Shown here one piece after another: positions 45,617 through 55,500 of a stretch of DNA of 64,000 nt. The translations under genes and the position numbers were made by a program. Location of the stretch: contig CAZCYQ010000012.1 in assembly GCA_964503085.1 (NCBI GenBank), positions 6,842 through 70,841 on the forward strand, written 5' to 3'. Under the pieces are notes generated by a model, which saw only the letters and a program-made list of their open reading frames with translations, was not told the origin of the DNA and did not search any database. This DNA comes from Bin80 sp964503085 (GTDB taxonomy: Bacteria > Bacteroidota > Rhodothermia > Rhodothermales > Bin80). Each line of letters begins with the position of its first letter. Within the stretch, counting starts at the first letter, position 1.

Positions 45617-47044
45617 CTAACGAGACGTGAACAACCGCTCCGACCTTATCGGGAGTGGCAGGGTATCGTCAATCCGGCTAAGGGGGGCGCCCTCCCATTC
45701 CAGTTTGACGTCACTCATCATTTCCCGCATACCTGGTTTTCCTTGAGCTTTCAGGAATGCATCAAGCAGCGCGGGCCCATCGGACTTTAGCAGGATCATT
45801 GCACCGTTCTGGCGCAGATACAAATCTGGGGTCACATTCCCATCACGGTCCATGGCGCCAAAGTATCCGAGTGGACCTGTAGCCTCGGCAACGGTCGCAA
45901 ATAATCCAATCCACCCGCGAACAGTTTTCCGCTCGTCCGAATCTTCATCAAACAGTTTGAGGGCAATGGCGAGTGCATCAACGTTCACAACAGTTTCCTG
46001 AGTACTTTGCAAGCGCTGGCGGGCTGAGAGACGGGCCAGTCCGTTGTCTCGCAGGAATCCCCCCTTATAGGGTCCCGCTGAATAGATTCCTGGTACTCGA
46101 TCAAACACAGCAGCGTCCAGATAGGAGTACAGTGCATTATACAGGCCATTGTACAGTGATGGTGGAATGGCTTCACGCTCAAGCGTTAGCAGTGCATGAA
46201 AAAATTGAAAAGCACTGCCATTCTTGGCAAGAGGAGTCTGAATAGTATGTACGCCCGTAGTTGAAGCTTGGTGCTGGCCCATGTATTTTTGTTGTTCCGC
46301 GATCATACTGTGCCAAGAGGTTCGCCCAGCGTTGGCGTCTGGTACCTGAGATGTACCACCGATGATGTAGGACAATACGAAGGCTACACTTGCGTAATAG
46401 CCGCCAAAAAGCAGGTCCATGTATGTGGGGCTGAGACCAAAGACAGTTGCGTCTGCATCAAACGGAAGGAACCCCTGCCCTTGTGCGAGAGCTTGATTGT
46501 AGCCGGTTTTTTGTTTCTCCAGGAAAGTCAGAGCCTTATCCGCGGTGGATGTTCCATTGAATCGCTGTGCAGCCATGGCCACACGTGCAGCCAAGACAGC
46601 ATTTTCCACAATCGAATACCGGGTTGTGGCCGGTGTGGCCATACCGTCTGCGATTTTAAGGCGCGGGATCATGTTGCGGTAATTCCTCGGCGGCCGATCG
46701 GATATCTGTGCCGCGAGTATCTGTGTAAGGAGGGCATCCACTTCATCCACCCGCAGCGGCTCGTCCACCAGGTGCTGAAGGCGATAAGCTATTGCAAGGG
46801 GATCGGTTTCGGCGGAGGGTGAGCCATTTTTGATTGCCCTGATGGGCAGCTTGGTTGTAGGGTCAATGCCTTGGTTGTAGTAGCGCCTATTGAACGAGAT
46901 GAATTCATCCTCGTTGATTTCCGGGCCGTCGAAAAGCGGTGCGGGTTCGTCTAATCCCAAATCTGTACAGCCAGCCGCAAGGACGCTCCCACAGACTGAG
47001 AGTTTCAGGAAATCACGTCTTGAAAAATGGCTTTTTGGTTGCAT
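45617..47044 (-). CDS. Tat-dependent lipoprotein of unknown function
   Basis: 475 residues from ATG 47044; the frame is open to 47068. The signal combines a twin-arginine motif (SRRDFLKLS) and a lipobox (VLAAGC, Cys26), so the folded protein is exported and lipid-anchored. The mature part is largely helical with blocks such as YSIVENAVLAARVAMAAQRF, FLPFDADATVFGLSPTYMDLLFGGYYASVAF and WIGLFATVAEATGPLGYFGAMDRDG; the layout recalls alpha/alpha-toroid glycan-active proteins (six-hairpin type), but no catalytic motif could be named. It faces the PIG-L gene. Confidence 0.7.
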   Translation of the reverse strand: MQPKSHFSRRDFLKLSVCGSVLAAGCTDLGLDEPAPLFDGPEINEDEFISFNRRYYNQGIDPTTKLPIRAIKNGSPSAETDPLAIAYRLQHLVDEPLRVDEVDALLTQILAAQISDRPPRNYRNMIPRLKIADGMATPATTRYSIVENAVLAARVAMAAQRFNGTSTADKALTFLEKQKTGYNQALAQGQGFLPFDADATVFGLSPTYMDLLFGGYYASVAFVLSYIIGGTSQVPDANAGRTSWHSMIAEQQKYMGQHQASTTGVHTIQTPLAKNGSAFQFFHALLTLEREAIPPSLYNGLYNALYSYLDAAVFDRVPGIYSAGPYKGGFLRDNGLARLSARQRLQSTQETVVNVDALAIALKLFDEDSDERKTVRGWIGLFATVAEATGPLGYFGAMDRDGNVTPDLYLRQNGAMILLKSDGPALLDAFLKAQGKPGMREMMSDVKLEWEGAPLSRIDDTLPLPIRSERLFTSR

Positions 47045-47421
47045 TGGCCGTACGAAGCCCCAGAGCAAAAAGATCAGTCAACGAAACTTGCGATAAGCAA
47101 CTCAATGACCTCTAGTTGGCTGCTGTATCTCGAATGACTAAGGTACATGCAGTCGGGATTATAGAAGTGACAGGTGCAATGTTCATGTCCGGCGTTAAAG
47201 AGGCAATTGTCACCCATCCGAACCACTGGAAGCATCACAGGATCAAAGATAAGAGGTACGTTACTCGAGAATATCCTCATTGCCTGTGGTCTTTGTTGGA
47301 CAGGCGCGTACAATAATGATCGCAGTGAGGCCTATATTGGGCCGCAGGGGTAGTTCCGATGAATATCACAGTCGGTGCGAGCCTCAGACCGTTAAAGTTC
47401 GGACAATCAAACTAAGAGAAC
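47045..47421. other. Divergent promoter region, 0.38 kb
   Basis: Lies between the Tat lipoprotein gene (minus) and the SDR gene (plus). No gene, repeat or clear regulatory motif was recognised. Confidence 0.45.
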
Positions 47422-48201
47422 GTGCAGTTAAAAAATAAGGCGATAATTATCACGGGCTCAGCAGGTGGTATAGGTCGAGCCATCGCGCTTGCTTGCGTCC
47501 GGGAGGGTGCACGGGTGCTATTGGTGGATCGTAATGAGGAGGGCTTGCGTGAGACGAACGAGATAGTGGGGCAGCACAGCAGTGTGCATGTTGATGATCT
47601 TTTAGATACCGCATCTGCGCCCCGAATTGTTAAAGCGGCTGTGGATCGTTTCGGCGTGCTTCACGGGATAGTGAACAATGCAGCGCTTTTAACAAGATCC
47701 AACATCGAAACCACCACTCCGGAGCTTCTTGCAAGGGTGTTTAATGTGAATGCCAGGGCTCCGATGCTACTGATCCAGGCAGGACTTAAGTACCTGACTG
47801 AAAATAAGGGGAGCGTCCTCAATATCGGGTCAGTCAATGCATACTGTGGAGAACTACCGCTGTTGGCTTATAGTATGTCCAAGGGTGCTTTGATGACTAT
47901 GACGCGGAATTTGGGCGACAGCCTGCACGCGGAATACGGGATACGAGTGAATCAGATCAATCCCGGTTGGGTTCTGACCGACCACGAATTCGAGATAAAG
48001 GTGGCTGACGGGTTGCCGGAAGACTGGCCGAGTCGGATAGCGCGCAATATAGCTCCCTCAGGAGGATTGATTCCCCCTGAAACCATCGCTGCAGCTGCGG
48101 TTTACTGGCTGAGTGATCATTCCTGTCCGATAAGTGGCACAGTTATGGATTTAGAGCAATATCCTGTTATCGGGCGGAATCCTGTCAAGGAGGTAGTGTG
48201 A
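47422..48201 (+). CDS. Short-chain dehydrogenase/reductase
   Basis: 259 residues from GTG 47422. Classical SDR: the Rossmann glycine motif TGSAGGIGRAIALAC at the N-terminus, NNAA (IVNNAALL), the catalytic Tyr-x3-Lys in LLAYSMSKGALM, and PGWVLTDHE after the active site. Uses NAD(P)H to interconvert an alcohol and a ketone; substrate unknown, often a sugar or sugar acid for this subfamily. No partner in an operon is evident. Confidence 0.92.
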   Translation: MQLKNKAIIITGSAGGIGRAIALACVREGARVLLVDRNEEGLRETNEIVGQHSSVHVDDLLDTASAPRIVKAAVDRFGVLHGIVNNAALLTRSNIETTTPELLARVFNVNARAPMLLIQAGLKYLTENKGSVLNIGSVNAYCGELPLLAYSMSKGALMTMTRNLGDSLHAEYGIRVNQINPGWVLTDHEFEIKVADGLPEDWPSRIARNIAPSGGLIPPETIAAAAVYWLSDHSCPISGTVMDLEQYPVIGRNPVKEVV

Positions 48202-48647
48202 TTCACTATTGGTTCCCAGGACGGCCAGGGGGCGCATCCAAGTGCAGCCAAAGTGGACTTGATTGCCGTAGTGAGGATATCCTGCTAGCCCCTTCATAGC
48301 CAAGAAGGTGTGTGATTATATTGAGTCGTAGACAGGAAAAATCTCAAGTGTCGTTAGTAAGACGAACAAGTCTCCCATAATGGCATGGTAGCCACAAATA
48401 CATGCATCGAAAAATCAGACAAGACTCAGGCGTGTTGATCCTCCGGTAATGTGCGGGAAAAGCAACTGTCTGGTGGGGATTTGCAATGACCTAGCCGTTA
48501 GATTCCGTTTATCTGAGGCTGATCGATCTGAATTCAATTAGTACCTCCGGATCTCGTGGCAGGCATACGTCTAGAAGCACATTTCCCGTCTTGTCCCTAA
48601 AATTCAGCTAAAGAAAGGAATGGCTCTTTTCATAAAGCGTTATGTAT
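48202..48647. other. 0.45-kb region upstream of the haem receptor
   Basis: No gene. No riboswitch-like conserved core (in particular no cobalamin B12-box) was seen. It ends in the dyad described at 48648-48666. Confidence 0.45.
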
Positions 48648-48666
48648 ATTTAGACTAAATCTAAAT
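48648..48666. promoter_or_regulatory. Candidate DtxR-family (iron/manganese) operator
   Basis: A 19-bp dyad, ATTTAGA-N5-TCTAAAT, has 7-bp perfect arms and ends one base before the hmuR start codon. Size and symmetry resemble the operator half-sites of DtxR/MntR-type metalloregulators. Binding here would block transcription or the ribosome site of the haem receptor gene when metal is plentiful. No regulator gene is in the window, so the link is inferred from symmetry, position and the target gene. Confidence 0.5.
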
Positions 48667-48667
48667 A

Positions 48668-50836
48668 ATGATGCAATCTCAACACGATCGCCCCGCACTG
48701 GGACAAGTCTGGTTGGCATGCACGGCCTTGCTCTTGTACACAATGACGGCGACTGCACAGCATGCCCCGCCCGATTCCAGTCGTGTAGATTCGATCCGTA
48801 CAATCCGGATGGATCCCTTGGTTGTGACAGCTACCCGATCCGAGAAAGTTCTCGAAGACGTAGCTGTACCCACGAGTGTAATTATGGCAGAGGTTATGGA
48901 GCGTGAAGGTGCTTCACGCCTAGGTGATGTATTGGCCTATCAGATGGGAATGGCCTTGTTTGATGATCACGGCACTGGGCTGCAGGTACAGGGATTCGCA
49001 TCGGATTATACCCTCATTTTACTTAACGGGGAGCCGGTGATTGGCCGTACTGCCGGCACACTTGACGTAGATCGAATTACTGTGAAAGGCCTGAGTCATC
49101 TGGAAATCGTGCGTGGTCCATCCTCGTCGCTCTACGGGAGTGAAGCCCTGGCTGGGGTTGTCAATTTGATTACTGCACCGCCTGCGGAAGGCATGGAAGG
49201 GGCCGCGAGCTTTCGTATTGGCTCCCACTCCACCTCGGACATGGCATTTCAAATAGAAGGTGGACGTGAGCACGCGGGAGTGCGACTAGTTATCAACCGG
49301 TACGCCTCGGATGGTTATGACTTAACCCCGGAAACCTATGGTCCGACGACTCCCTCCTTTGCCGATTGGACGGGGGATTTAAGGGGGCGCATGATCTTAT
49401 CTGATCGTGTCCAGGTCAGACTGGGTGCTCGTGGGACCATCCAAAACCAGGAGAGTGCATTTGCCTCGCAGAATAGTGAATTGATTACGAATCGCTATAA
49501 CGATGAGGGTAGAAGATTTGAGTGGAGTCTCCATCCAGAAGTTGAAGTTCAGCTTAATGATAAAATCCGACTCAACACGACGCTATACGGTACTAGCTAC
49601 CAGACCGAGACCAATCATCGACGCCAAATAGACGGGTTTGTCAATTATGAAGACAAATTCGATCAGATGTACTCCAAAGCGGAGCTGCAGTTGGATATGC
49701 TTTGGGACACAAGGCATCTAACCAATCTGGGAGGTGGAGTGATTGGTGAACGGATTGGCGGAACCAGGTACGGGTCAACCGGAACTGATCCAAGCCCGGA
49801 ATCAACACAGGCCTATCTTTTCGCTCAGCATGAATGGCTGGCTTCTGGTAAGCTTCATTTCAATACAAGCCTTCGTTTCGATAATCATTCCGATTATGTC
49901 GCCAGGTTTACCCCAAAATTTGCTGTATTGGTTCGCCCGTCAAGTGGAGTACGCTTGCGCGCAAGTGTTGGCAGTGGTTTCAAGGCTCCGGCCTTTCGCC
50001 AACTTTATCTAGCTTTCACAAACCCGGCGGGGGGATATTCTGTCTTTGGCTCCTTGCCAATGAACGAAGGAATTACACGGCTGGAAGCCGAAGGGCAGAT
50101 TGAACAAAGATTGTTTGATCTATCTCGGTTGGATCCCCTGAAGGCGGAAAGCTCTGTTGCATTCAATCTGGGTGGGTCCGTAGATCTATTTCCGTGGCTC
50201 ACGGTTTAGGTCAACGTATTTCATAACAACGTTCGAGATCTCATTGAAACGCAGCCTGTTGCCCAGAAAACGAACGGATCATTCGTATACGGAAATTTCA
50301 ATCTAGCTCAGATCTACACTCGGGGAGTTGAATTTGAAGCGAGGGTCAATCCACAGTTGGAATGGCGAAGCTCAGTAGATATCATTTTGGGGTATCAATT
50401 TCTTCAGGCCCGGGATCGCGAGGTTGTCACGGCGCTTAAAGAAGGCTCGGTATTCGGGCGTCTTCCAAATGGGCGAGATTATCGGTTGGGTCTTGGTGAT
50501 TACACGGGAATGTTCGGGCGTTCACCGCATTCAGCCTCGGTCCGTGCTGCCTATATCAACCTGGCCATTGGCCTGACAGCGAGTATTCAGGGGCGCTGGC
50601 GCAGCCGCTATGGATATCGGGATCTTGATGGCAATAACCTAGCCAATCGATCAGACGAATTTGTCCCAGCTTATGCCGTATTTGGTGCGGCAGTAACCAA
50701 AACGGTTTCAGTTGTTCGGGCTTTTGAAGCAATTGTGCAGTTAGGCCTGGACAATGCTTTAGATCACACATATCCCACTTTGGTGCCCTCGCTTTCAGGG
50801 CGCCAAGGCTATGTATCACTCCAATTTAATTTCTAG
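48668..50836 (+). pseudogene. hmuR: HmuR-like TonB-dependent haem receptor, interrupted by an amber codon
   Basis: Outer-membrane receptor. Signal peptide (ALLLYTMTATAQ), TonB box MDPLVVTATRSEK, plug domain with LLNGEPVIGRTAGTLDVDRI and HLEIVRGPSSSLYGSEALAGVVNLIT, then the beta-barrel. The frame stops at TAG 50207-50209 after FPWLTV, then continues in the same frame with VNVFHNNVRDLIETQPVAQ through GVEFEARVNPQLEWR to the barrel end GYVSLQFNF at 50836. Without the stop it would be a normal 722-residue receptor. The next gene is hmuY. Nonsense mutation, read-through or a sequencing error are all possible; as given, the last strands, needed for insertion, are missing. Confidence 0.85.
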
Positions 50837-50840
50837 ACTA

Positions 50841-51587
50841 ATGAATCGAATTTTACCCATGAAAGGGACTTCGGCCATTGTCCGGTACACCGGGCTAATT
50901 ATGGTAGCGTTTTTGGTAGTCATCGGGGCATGCGATAGTAGCGAACCAGATATTGTACCGCTTGAGGTGCTTATAGCTGAGGATATTCCTGCTGACCCTG
51001 CCTCAGGCAGAGATTCGACAACAGGGCAGGCGATCTCAAACAACCTTTTTACCCTGTACGATCTTGATGAAAATCAGATCGTGTTGTCCTCATCGGTAAT
51101 TGATGCTGCGCAACGCCGTGCGGACTCCACCAGTACGGTTTGGGATATCGGCTTCAGGGGGACAACAATCATTTTTAATGGAGGTGATAGCGGGCCTGGT
51201 CAGGCGCGAGCACAAATACTTGTACAGCTATTTGATGAAGTTGTGGAAGCTCCGGTCGATGGATATATCGCTGATGGTGAAAATTCTACATGTCCACAAA
51301 TCCAGACACCGGCAGGGCCAGTGCCTGGGAGCACGCTGGCAATTTGTGCTGGTTCCGACAATGGATGGTATAATTACAACTCGGAGGCAGGTCTCATCAG
51401 CCCAATTCCGGGGCGCACCATCGTGCTGAAAACTGCGACGGGCAACTATGCTGCTCTCCGAATTCTGAGTTATTACCTGGGGAGTCCCAATCCCCCAGAT
51501 GCGGATGCACCATCACGCTATTACACATTTGAGTTCGTTCTGCAGACTGACGGTTCGCCCGACCTTCGAACTACGACCGGCAGTTAA
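50841..51587 (+). CDS. hmuY: HmuY family haem-binding lipoprotein
   Basis: 248 residues from ATG 50841, four bases after the receptor stop. The signal peptide has a lipobox (LVVIGACDSS). The HmuY fold is recognisable from FTLYDLDENQIV, STVWDIGFRGTTIIFNGGDSG, and a late YYTFEFVLQTDG. HmuY is a haem-scavenging protein that passes haem to HmuR; it is outer-membrane anchored or secreted. Its gene remains intact although the receptor is broken. A start at 50862 (MKGTSA) is also possible. Confidence 0.85.
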   Translation: MNRILPMKGTSAIVRYTGLIMVAFLVVIGACDSSEPDIVPLEVLIAEDIPADPASGRDSTTGQAISNNLFTLYDLDENQIVLSSSVIDAAQRRADSTSTVWDIGFRGTTIIFNGGDSGPGQARAQILVQLFDEVVEAPVDGYIADGENSTCPQIQTPAGPVPGSTLAICAGSDNGWYNYNSEAGLISPIPGRTIVLKTATGNYAALRILSYYLGSPNPPDADAPSRYYTFEFVLQTDGSPDLRTTTGS

Positions 51588-52243
51588 TGAGCAGGATCTG
51601 TCCAGATGTGTATTGGAGAAGAACGGAGGTGTTAAGACGGTTTGAGGTGCTCTGTCAAGGCTGGCTGATCGTAGAAATGGTGAAGAAGTTCCTGTAAGAC
51701 GGTAGACGGAGCCATCAAGGCAGACGCATCGGTGCAGGTCACAGCGGATGTACATTTCTGGGAGAAGGTTCGTCCGATGATCTATGTGGAGGTGTACTTA
51801 TACCACCTGCACCGGCTGCGTTGCCGAAACGGCTGAGCAAGTTTGCCTTCTGGTGCGCCGAGGAAGCGCAATCAGATGTAGCGGAGCCTCTGTACAATAA
51901 GCATCTGTTCGTGGTTTACAGCATTTACGGGGCGAAGAAGAACTCTGAACGTTCGCGCCGGGGGGGGTATTGGTTGCAATGAATCTTACCACCGACGGTC
52001 CATCTCATTATGTGCAGTGCAAAGGCATCCAAACGGAGGTGGCGCAGCTACTGTATATAGGGTGGGCTCGTTGATGCATTCTATGATGCTCATATGATTC
52101 TATGTAATGAGGACAGTCCATTCAACTCTGATCCGGGTAAACTCTGCTTCCAGGTGCAGTAGTCTAATAGACGGACTGGATAAAGTACAGGGCACCTTAG
52201 TTGAATCTGAAAAATGACTGTACAGTTACATCCAGCGCCCAGA
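51588..52243. other. 0.65-kb region with broken coding-like fragments
   Basis: No intact gene. Plus-strand stretches read plausibly as protein in two different frames: VTADVHFWEKVRPMIYVEVYL ending at a stop at 51834, and FAFWCAEEAQSDVAEPLYNKHLFVVYSIYG from 51842. These suggest a decayed reading frame of unknown family, perhaps mobile-element debris. It marks the right boundary of the chromosomal genes and the left boundary of the defence operon. Confidence 0.4.
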
Positions 52244-54073
52244 TTATGTACGGAGTGAAGCTTCTTCCTTAGAGGGCGTGAAGTAGCTCCAGAAATCTCC
52301 TGTCAATTGCCTGTCTATTGCAGGTAGATCCCGTTCTAGGCGAGTCCAGAAATTTTCCTTCTTTGCCCACTCTGACGGGTTTTGAACCGGCCTGGCATCA
52401 AGGTACAGGATATTTCTGGCAAATTTCGCGATCAAGGCCAGCTGACTTACAAATGAATCGTTGACAATTTGCTCTTTCCAGATTTTTCGGTAACTCAGGA
52501 TCATATCTCTATTATTGCCAAGCGCATTGGCTGCCGAGAGTGTATAGGCAACGATATTGGCCCGGTAGCCACCCCGATTACGGTACCAATCCTGACGCGA
52601 AACCATGCGTTCGGTAGCTTTGAAAACTATGCCGCGGGCAATAATTCGTTGATAATAGTCTTCATTGAACTGTTCAGGTGATTGCTTCCATGCCTCTTCT
52701 ATTCGCTGCATATATTGTATGAAATTCTTCTGCGCCCCTAGATTTACCCAGTGTGGAGCGTCATCCCATACATTTTCGAATTTGGCGAGGTCGGTTTTTG
52801 TGAATTTCTTTGGGTACTTAGCCTTGAAGCGCTTCTTTTCTGCATATGATAGCATGGATTGCTTGTCTGCATACTGCCCCCTAGAGCGTTCATAAAACCA
52901 CTTGGTTTGATTTAGCTCACCTTCAACAGCGGGTGTCCATATGCGACGGGAGAAGTTTTCTATTTTGATGTGGAATGGATGGTTTGACCGGAGATCCGGG
53001 ATACTTACCTTGTTCTGTGTATTCGCGTATTTTGCGATTTTCTGGATTATTTCTGGGCCAAGGTTATCACTAATCTCAGAAATCTTCATCTGGACAAAAA
53101 CCTTTGACAGGTCTGGAGCATTTTTTAATTGAGATGCATGATAAAGTGAAACCATAGTTTGCCCTCCATTCACAATCTGGAGATCACGAATCCGGATAAT
53201 CCGACTCTTGTCTTCGTTGAGCCGTATATCCTGTGCGGTGGCGGTTATGCCGTTGTTGTAGGCGAAAAATCTGTGAGGTTCAATCAGAATCGTGTTACGG
53301 ATTCCTTTGTTCACATTTCCGCGTGCCTGCAGGAAGCAACGCACATTCTGCTCCAAAAGGCGGGCTCCATATTCCTCATACAGATCAGCCAGGGTTTCCC
53401 CCGAGATAACGGCCAGATATGATTTAAAAGCGTTGAGGCCTACATGTGCTCTGAGACAGGGTAGCCCACGTTGAAACATGTCAATCAGATTTACATCCAG
53501 TGGCACTCGCCCGCTTCGTGAGCTGTGCTGGCGATGCAGGCGTGAAATATCCCAGATGGAATAAACCGCTGTAACACCACTCAAATCCTGATTGTCGATT
53601 GACTTACTGCGAGTACTGAGATATCGCTCGGAAGACAAAATGAAGTTGACGCGCCGAATTTGGTCCTTTTGATCATAGATTCTGCGGGACAATTGATACT
53701 CAGGTGATGTCTCATCAAAATCCAGGTAGAGTGGATCTTGTCTCGACTTAGACTTAATGAAAAAACTACGAGCTTGCTTGAACTCGCTTTCATAGTCCCT
53801 CTTATTGAGTGGCTCAAGGGTTTGCCTGTTCTCAAAATCTGCAAGATGTAAATCCAAAGTAGTTTCACCTTGATGAAAAAAATATCCGTCAATTTTCATC
53901 CCGCCTCTACCGCTCCGACGGTAGTGGCAATGTTCAAATCCATGAAAGTCACCAGCTTCAATCAACTGTTCCGAGATTATGTCAAGAAAGGTATTGCGCT
54001 GAAACGTGCCATGAGTTCTTGCATCAATCTGCAATTGCTGGCGGAATTCCTCGAAATACTCGTCAAGCTTCAT
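52244..54073 (-). CDS. AIPR family protein (defence operon)
   Basis: 609 residues from ATG 54073 (MKLDEYFEEFRQ), which overlaps the DUF4420 stop in an ATGA junction. The AIPR (abortive infection phage resistance) domain is about residues 215-480: LEQNVRCFLQARGNVNKGIRNTI, HRFFAYNNGITATAQDI, and IVNGGQTMVSLYHAS. AIPR proteins are implicated in phage resistance and are linked to nuclease modules. Here it is the last gene of the MORC-type operon. The IS21 insertion upstream probably removes it from the operon promoter unless the element or local DNA supplies one. Confidence 0.88.
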   Translation of the reverse strand: MKLDEYFEEFRQQLQIDARTHGTFQRNTFLDIISEQLIEAGDFHGFEHCHYRRSGRGGMKIDGYFFHQGETTLDLHLADFENRQTLEPLNKRDYESEFKQARSFFIKSKSRQDPLYLDFDETSPEYQLSRRIYDQKDQIRRVNFILSSERYLSTRSKSIDNQDLSGVTAVYSIWDISRLHRQHSSRSGRVPLDVNLIDMFQRGLPCLRAHVGLNAFKSYLAVISGETLADLYEEYGARLLEQNVRCFLQARGNVNKGIRNTILIEPHRFFAYNNGITATAQDIRLNEDKSRIIRIRDLQIVNGGQTMVSLYHASQLKNAPDLSKVFVQMKISEISDNLGPEIIQKIAKYANTQNKVSIPDLRSNHPFHIKIENFSRRIWTPAVEGELNQTKWFYERSRGQYADKQSMLSYAEKKRFKAKYPKKFTKTDLAKFENVWDDAPHWVNLGAQKNFIQYMQRIEEAWKQSPEQFNEDYYQRIIARGIVFKATERMVSRQDWYRNRGGYRANIVAYTLSAANALGNNRDMILSYRKIWKEQIVNDSFVSQLALIAKFARNILYLDARPVQNPSEWAKKENFWTRLERDLPAIDRQLTGDFWSYFTPSKEEASLRT

Positions 54074-55104
54074 TTGCATTCGTTCGCGCTCCAGATAGTT
54101 TCAAGTGGACAAACAAAGGGTTCTGCGGCATCAATCTGCAGTTTATATCTCACGTTCTGAAGGCCTCCAGGAAGTTCGGACCGGACAATTCGGGGGAACT
54201 TACCAGTAACGCGATAGACACATGTTTCGGCGACTTGAAATGAGGGGCTGTCGTATTGCTGGAGTTCGGCATATCCTGCGGTAGCCAGTTTAATCTGGTA
54301 CTCTTCGAGTGCAGGACTCTCTATCAAATCGCTTTCAATTCTCTGTGCCATTTCATTGAGAGACAAGGCCGCGGGTAGCTCAGTGCTTTCAATAATGCGT
54401 TCAACCGTCAAAAAGAGGTGCTCGGCTGGACTCTCTAACTGGTCTTCGGAGGAGATATGGACAAGGTTTGGGCCCTTGTTCGAGATGGTCTTTATCTCTA
54501 CTGCTGTATTATCGAATACAAAGTCCTGATTTCCCCCCTTCGGTCCTATCCATGCATCTAGTGCGTCACTTTGGCTGAGCTTATTGGTATAGAGGGACCG
54601 AAGAAAGTACAGTTCCGCAAAAAGGCCTCTCACTTCCGCAGGTGACAAAAGTTGAGGTCTTTCCCCAGCAAGAAATCGTTGCCAGCGCTTCAATTGATTC
54701 AATGTAATCGTCAGAGCCGTCCTAGAATCAGATGTATTGCTGAGACTCCGTATCAGCGTATTGCACAGAGCATGGAACAGGTCAAGATTGATATTGCTGA
54801 CCAGTGTTATGACCAAGATTTGTGTAAGGGTTCCAGGGCGCTGTCGAAGGTCAATATCAATGCCCTGAACGTTCATATTTGCTTTGAGGAATGCCTCTTG
54901 ATGGTCTCCGTCAAGTTCTGCAACCAGGAGGCAATGTCCGTGCACGTCTTTGCCCCAATAGACTGGAATCAGTCCATCAGTATTGATTATTCGAACATTG
55001 TAGTCTGTGTTAGGCTGCTGGATGTCGTCCCAGGGCGTGGAATAGATCATAGCTTTGGTATAGAAATAGCTTTGTTCATGCTCAGGTTTAATCGTCTCCG
55101 GCAT
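54070..55104 (-). CDS. PD-(D/E)XK motif protein (DUF4420)
   Basis: 344 residues from ATG 55104 (MPETIKPEHEQ); an ATG at 55050 (MIYSTPWDDIQ) is an alternative, and the frame is open to 55137 overlapping the Z1 fragment. The nuclease motif is present: DAWIGPKGGNQDFVFDNTAVEIKTIS gives the D-x(n)-E-x-K pattern of PD-(D/E)XK enzymes. Associated elements are AEVRGLFAELYFLRSLY before it and LFLTVERIIES after it. It is the expected restriction nuclease of MORC/MutL-type R-M operons. Its own sequence is intact; only its promoter connection has been disturbed. Confidence 0.87.
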   Translation of the reverse strand: MPETIKPEHEQSYFYTKAMIYSTPWDDIQQPNTDYNVRIINTDGLIPVYWGKDVHGHCLLVAELDGDHQEAFLKANMNVQGIDIDLRQRPGTLTQILVITLVSNINLDLFHALCNTLIRSLSNTSDSRTALTITLNQLKRWQRFLAGERPQLLSPAEVRGLFAELYFLRSLYTNKLSQSDALDAWIGPKGGNQDFVFDNTAVEIKTISNKGPNLVHISSEDQLESPAEHLFLTVERIIESTELPAALSLNEMAQRIESDLIESPALEEYQIKLATAGYAELQQYDSPSFQVAETCVYRVTGKFPRIVRSELPGGLQNVRYKLQIDAAEPFVCPLETIWSANECK

Positions 55105-55393
55105 CGAAATCATCATCGAGCATGCCATGGGTGGCAAATAATTCTGGTTGTATGTAAACCGGATTTGCTACGACTTCCACCTCAGTGATATAATCATCTG
55201 GTGGAAAACCCATACTAATCGTTGGAAGACGGACATTTTTCTGCGACGAACCTGTTTTTCCAGTCAAGACATGTATCATGAGGAGTGGACATTGTCGCAC
55301 TGCACGATAGTCTGCGTCAATAAGGTTTCCCTCGCGTTTGTTGTTTTTTGCTCGCTCACGAGCTTCATTTACCTGTTCCTCTGAAAGTGCATA
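55088..55393 (-). pseudogene. C-terminal fragment of the Z1-domain protein
   Basis: About 101 codons (reading YALSEEQVNEARERAKNN through to ATHGMLDDDFDAGDD and the stop at 55088). It has no own start; the frame runs backwards into the IS21 left end. Joined to the 58039-60431 fragment, with the element and one copy of the shared TA removed, it restores one continuous 898-residue protein with the junction LSAYALSEEQ. It is therefore the displaced tail of the Z1 gene. Confidence 0.9.
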
Positions 55394-55478
55394 TTCCGAC
55401 GATGTGGGGCACTGATTCCGACGATGTGGGGCACCAATCCGAGCGAAGCGGGGCACCATTCCGATTGATGCGGGGCAC
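55394..55478 (+). repeat. IS21 left-end repeat array (4 units)
   Basis: Tandem units of about 21-22 bp, such as TTCCGACGATGTGGGGCAC twice and TCCGAGCGAAGCGGGGCAC once, the fourth reading TTCCGATTGATGCGGGGCAC. These are the multiple transposase (IstA) binding sites typical of IS21-family ends. Confidence 0.88.
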
Positions 55479-55500
55479 TTGTGTGGTGTTAGACTGTCTT

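Noticed and set aside
48202..48667. Cobalamin riboswitch in front of the TonB-dependent receptor
   Set aside because: No B12-box core was found, and the downstream HmuY gene points to haem, not cobalamin.
50357..50836. An independent 159-residue gene downstream of hmuR
   Set aside because: It is in the same frame as the receptor and reads as the missing beta-barrel C-terminus, with the intervening codons open apart from one TAG.
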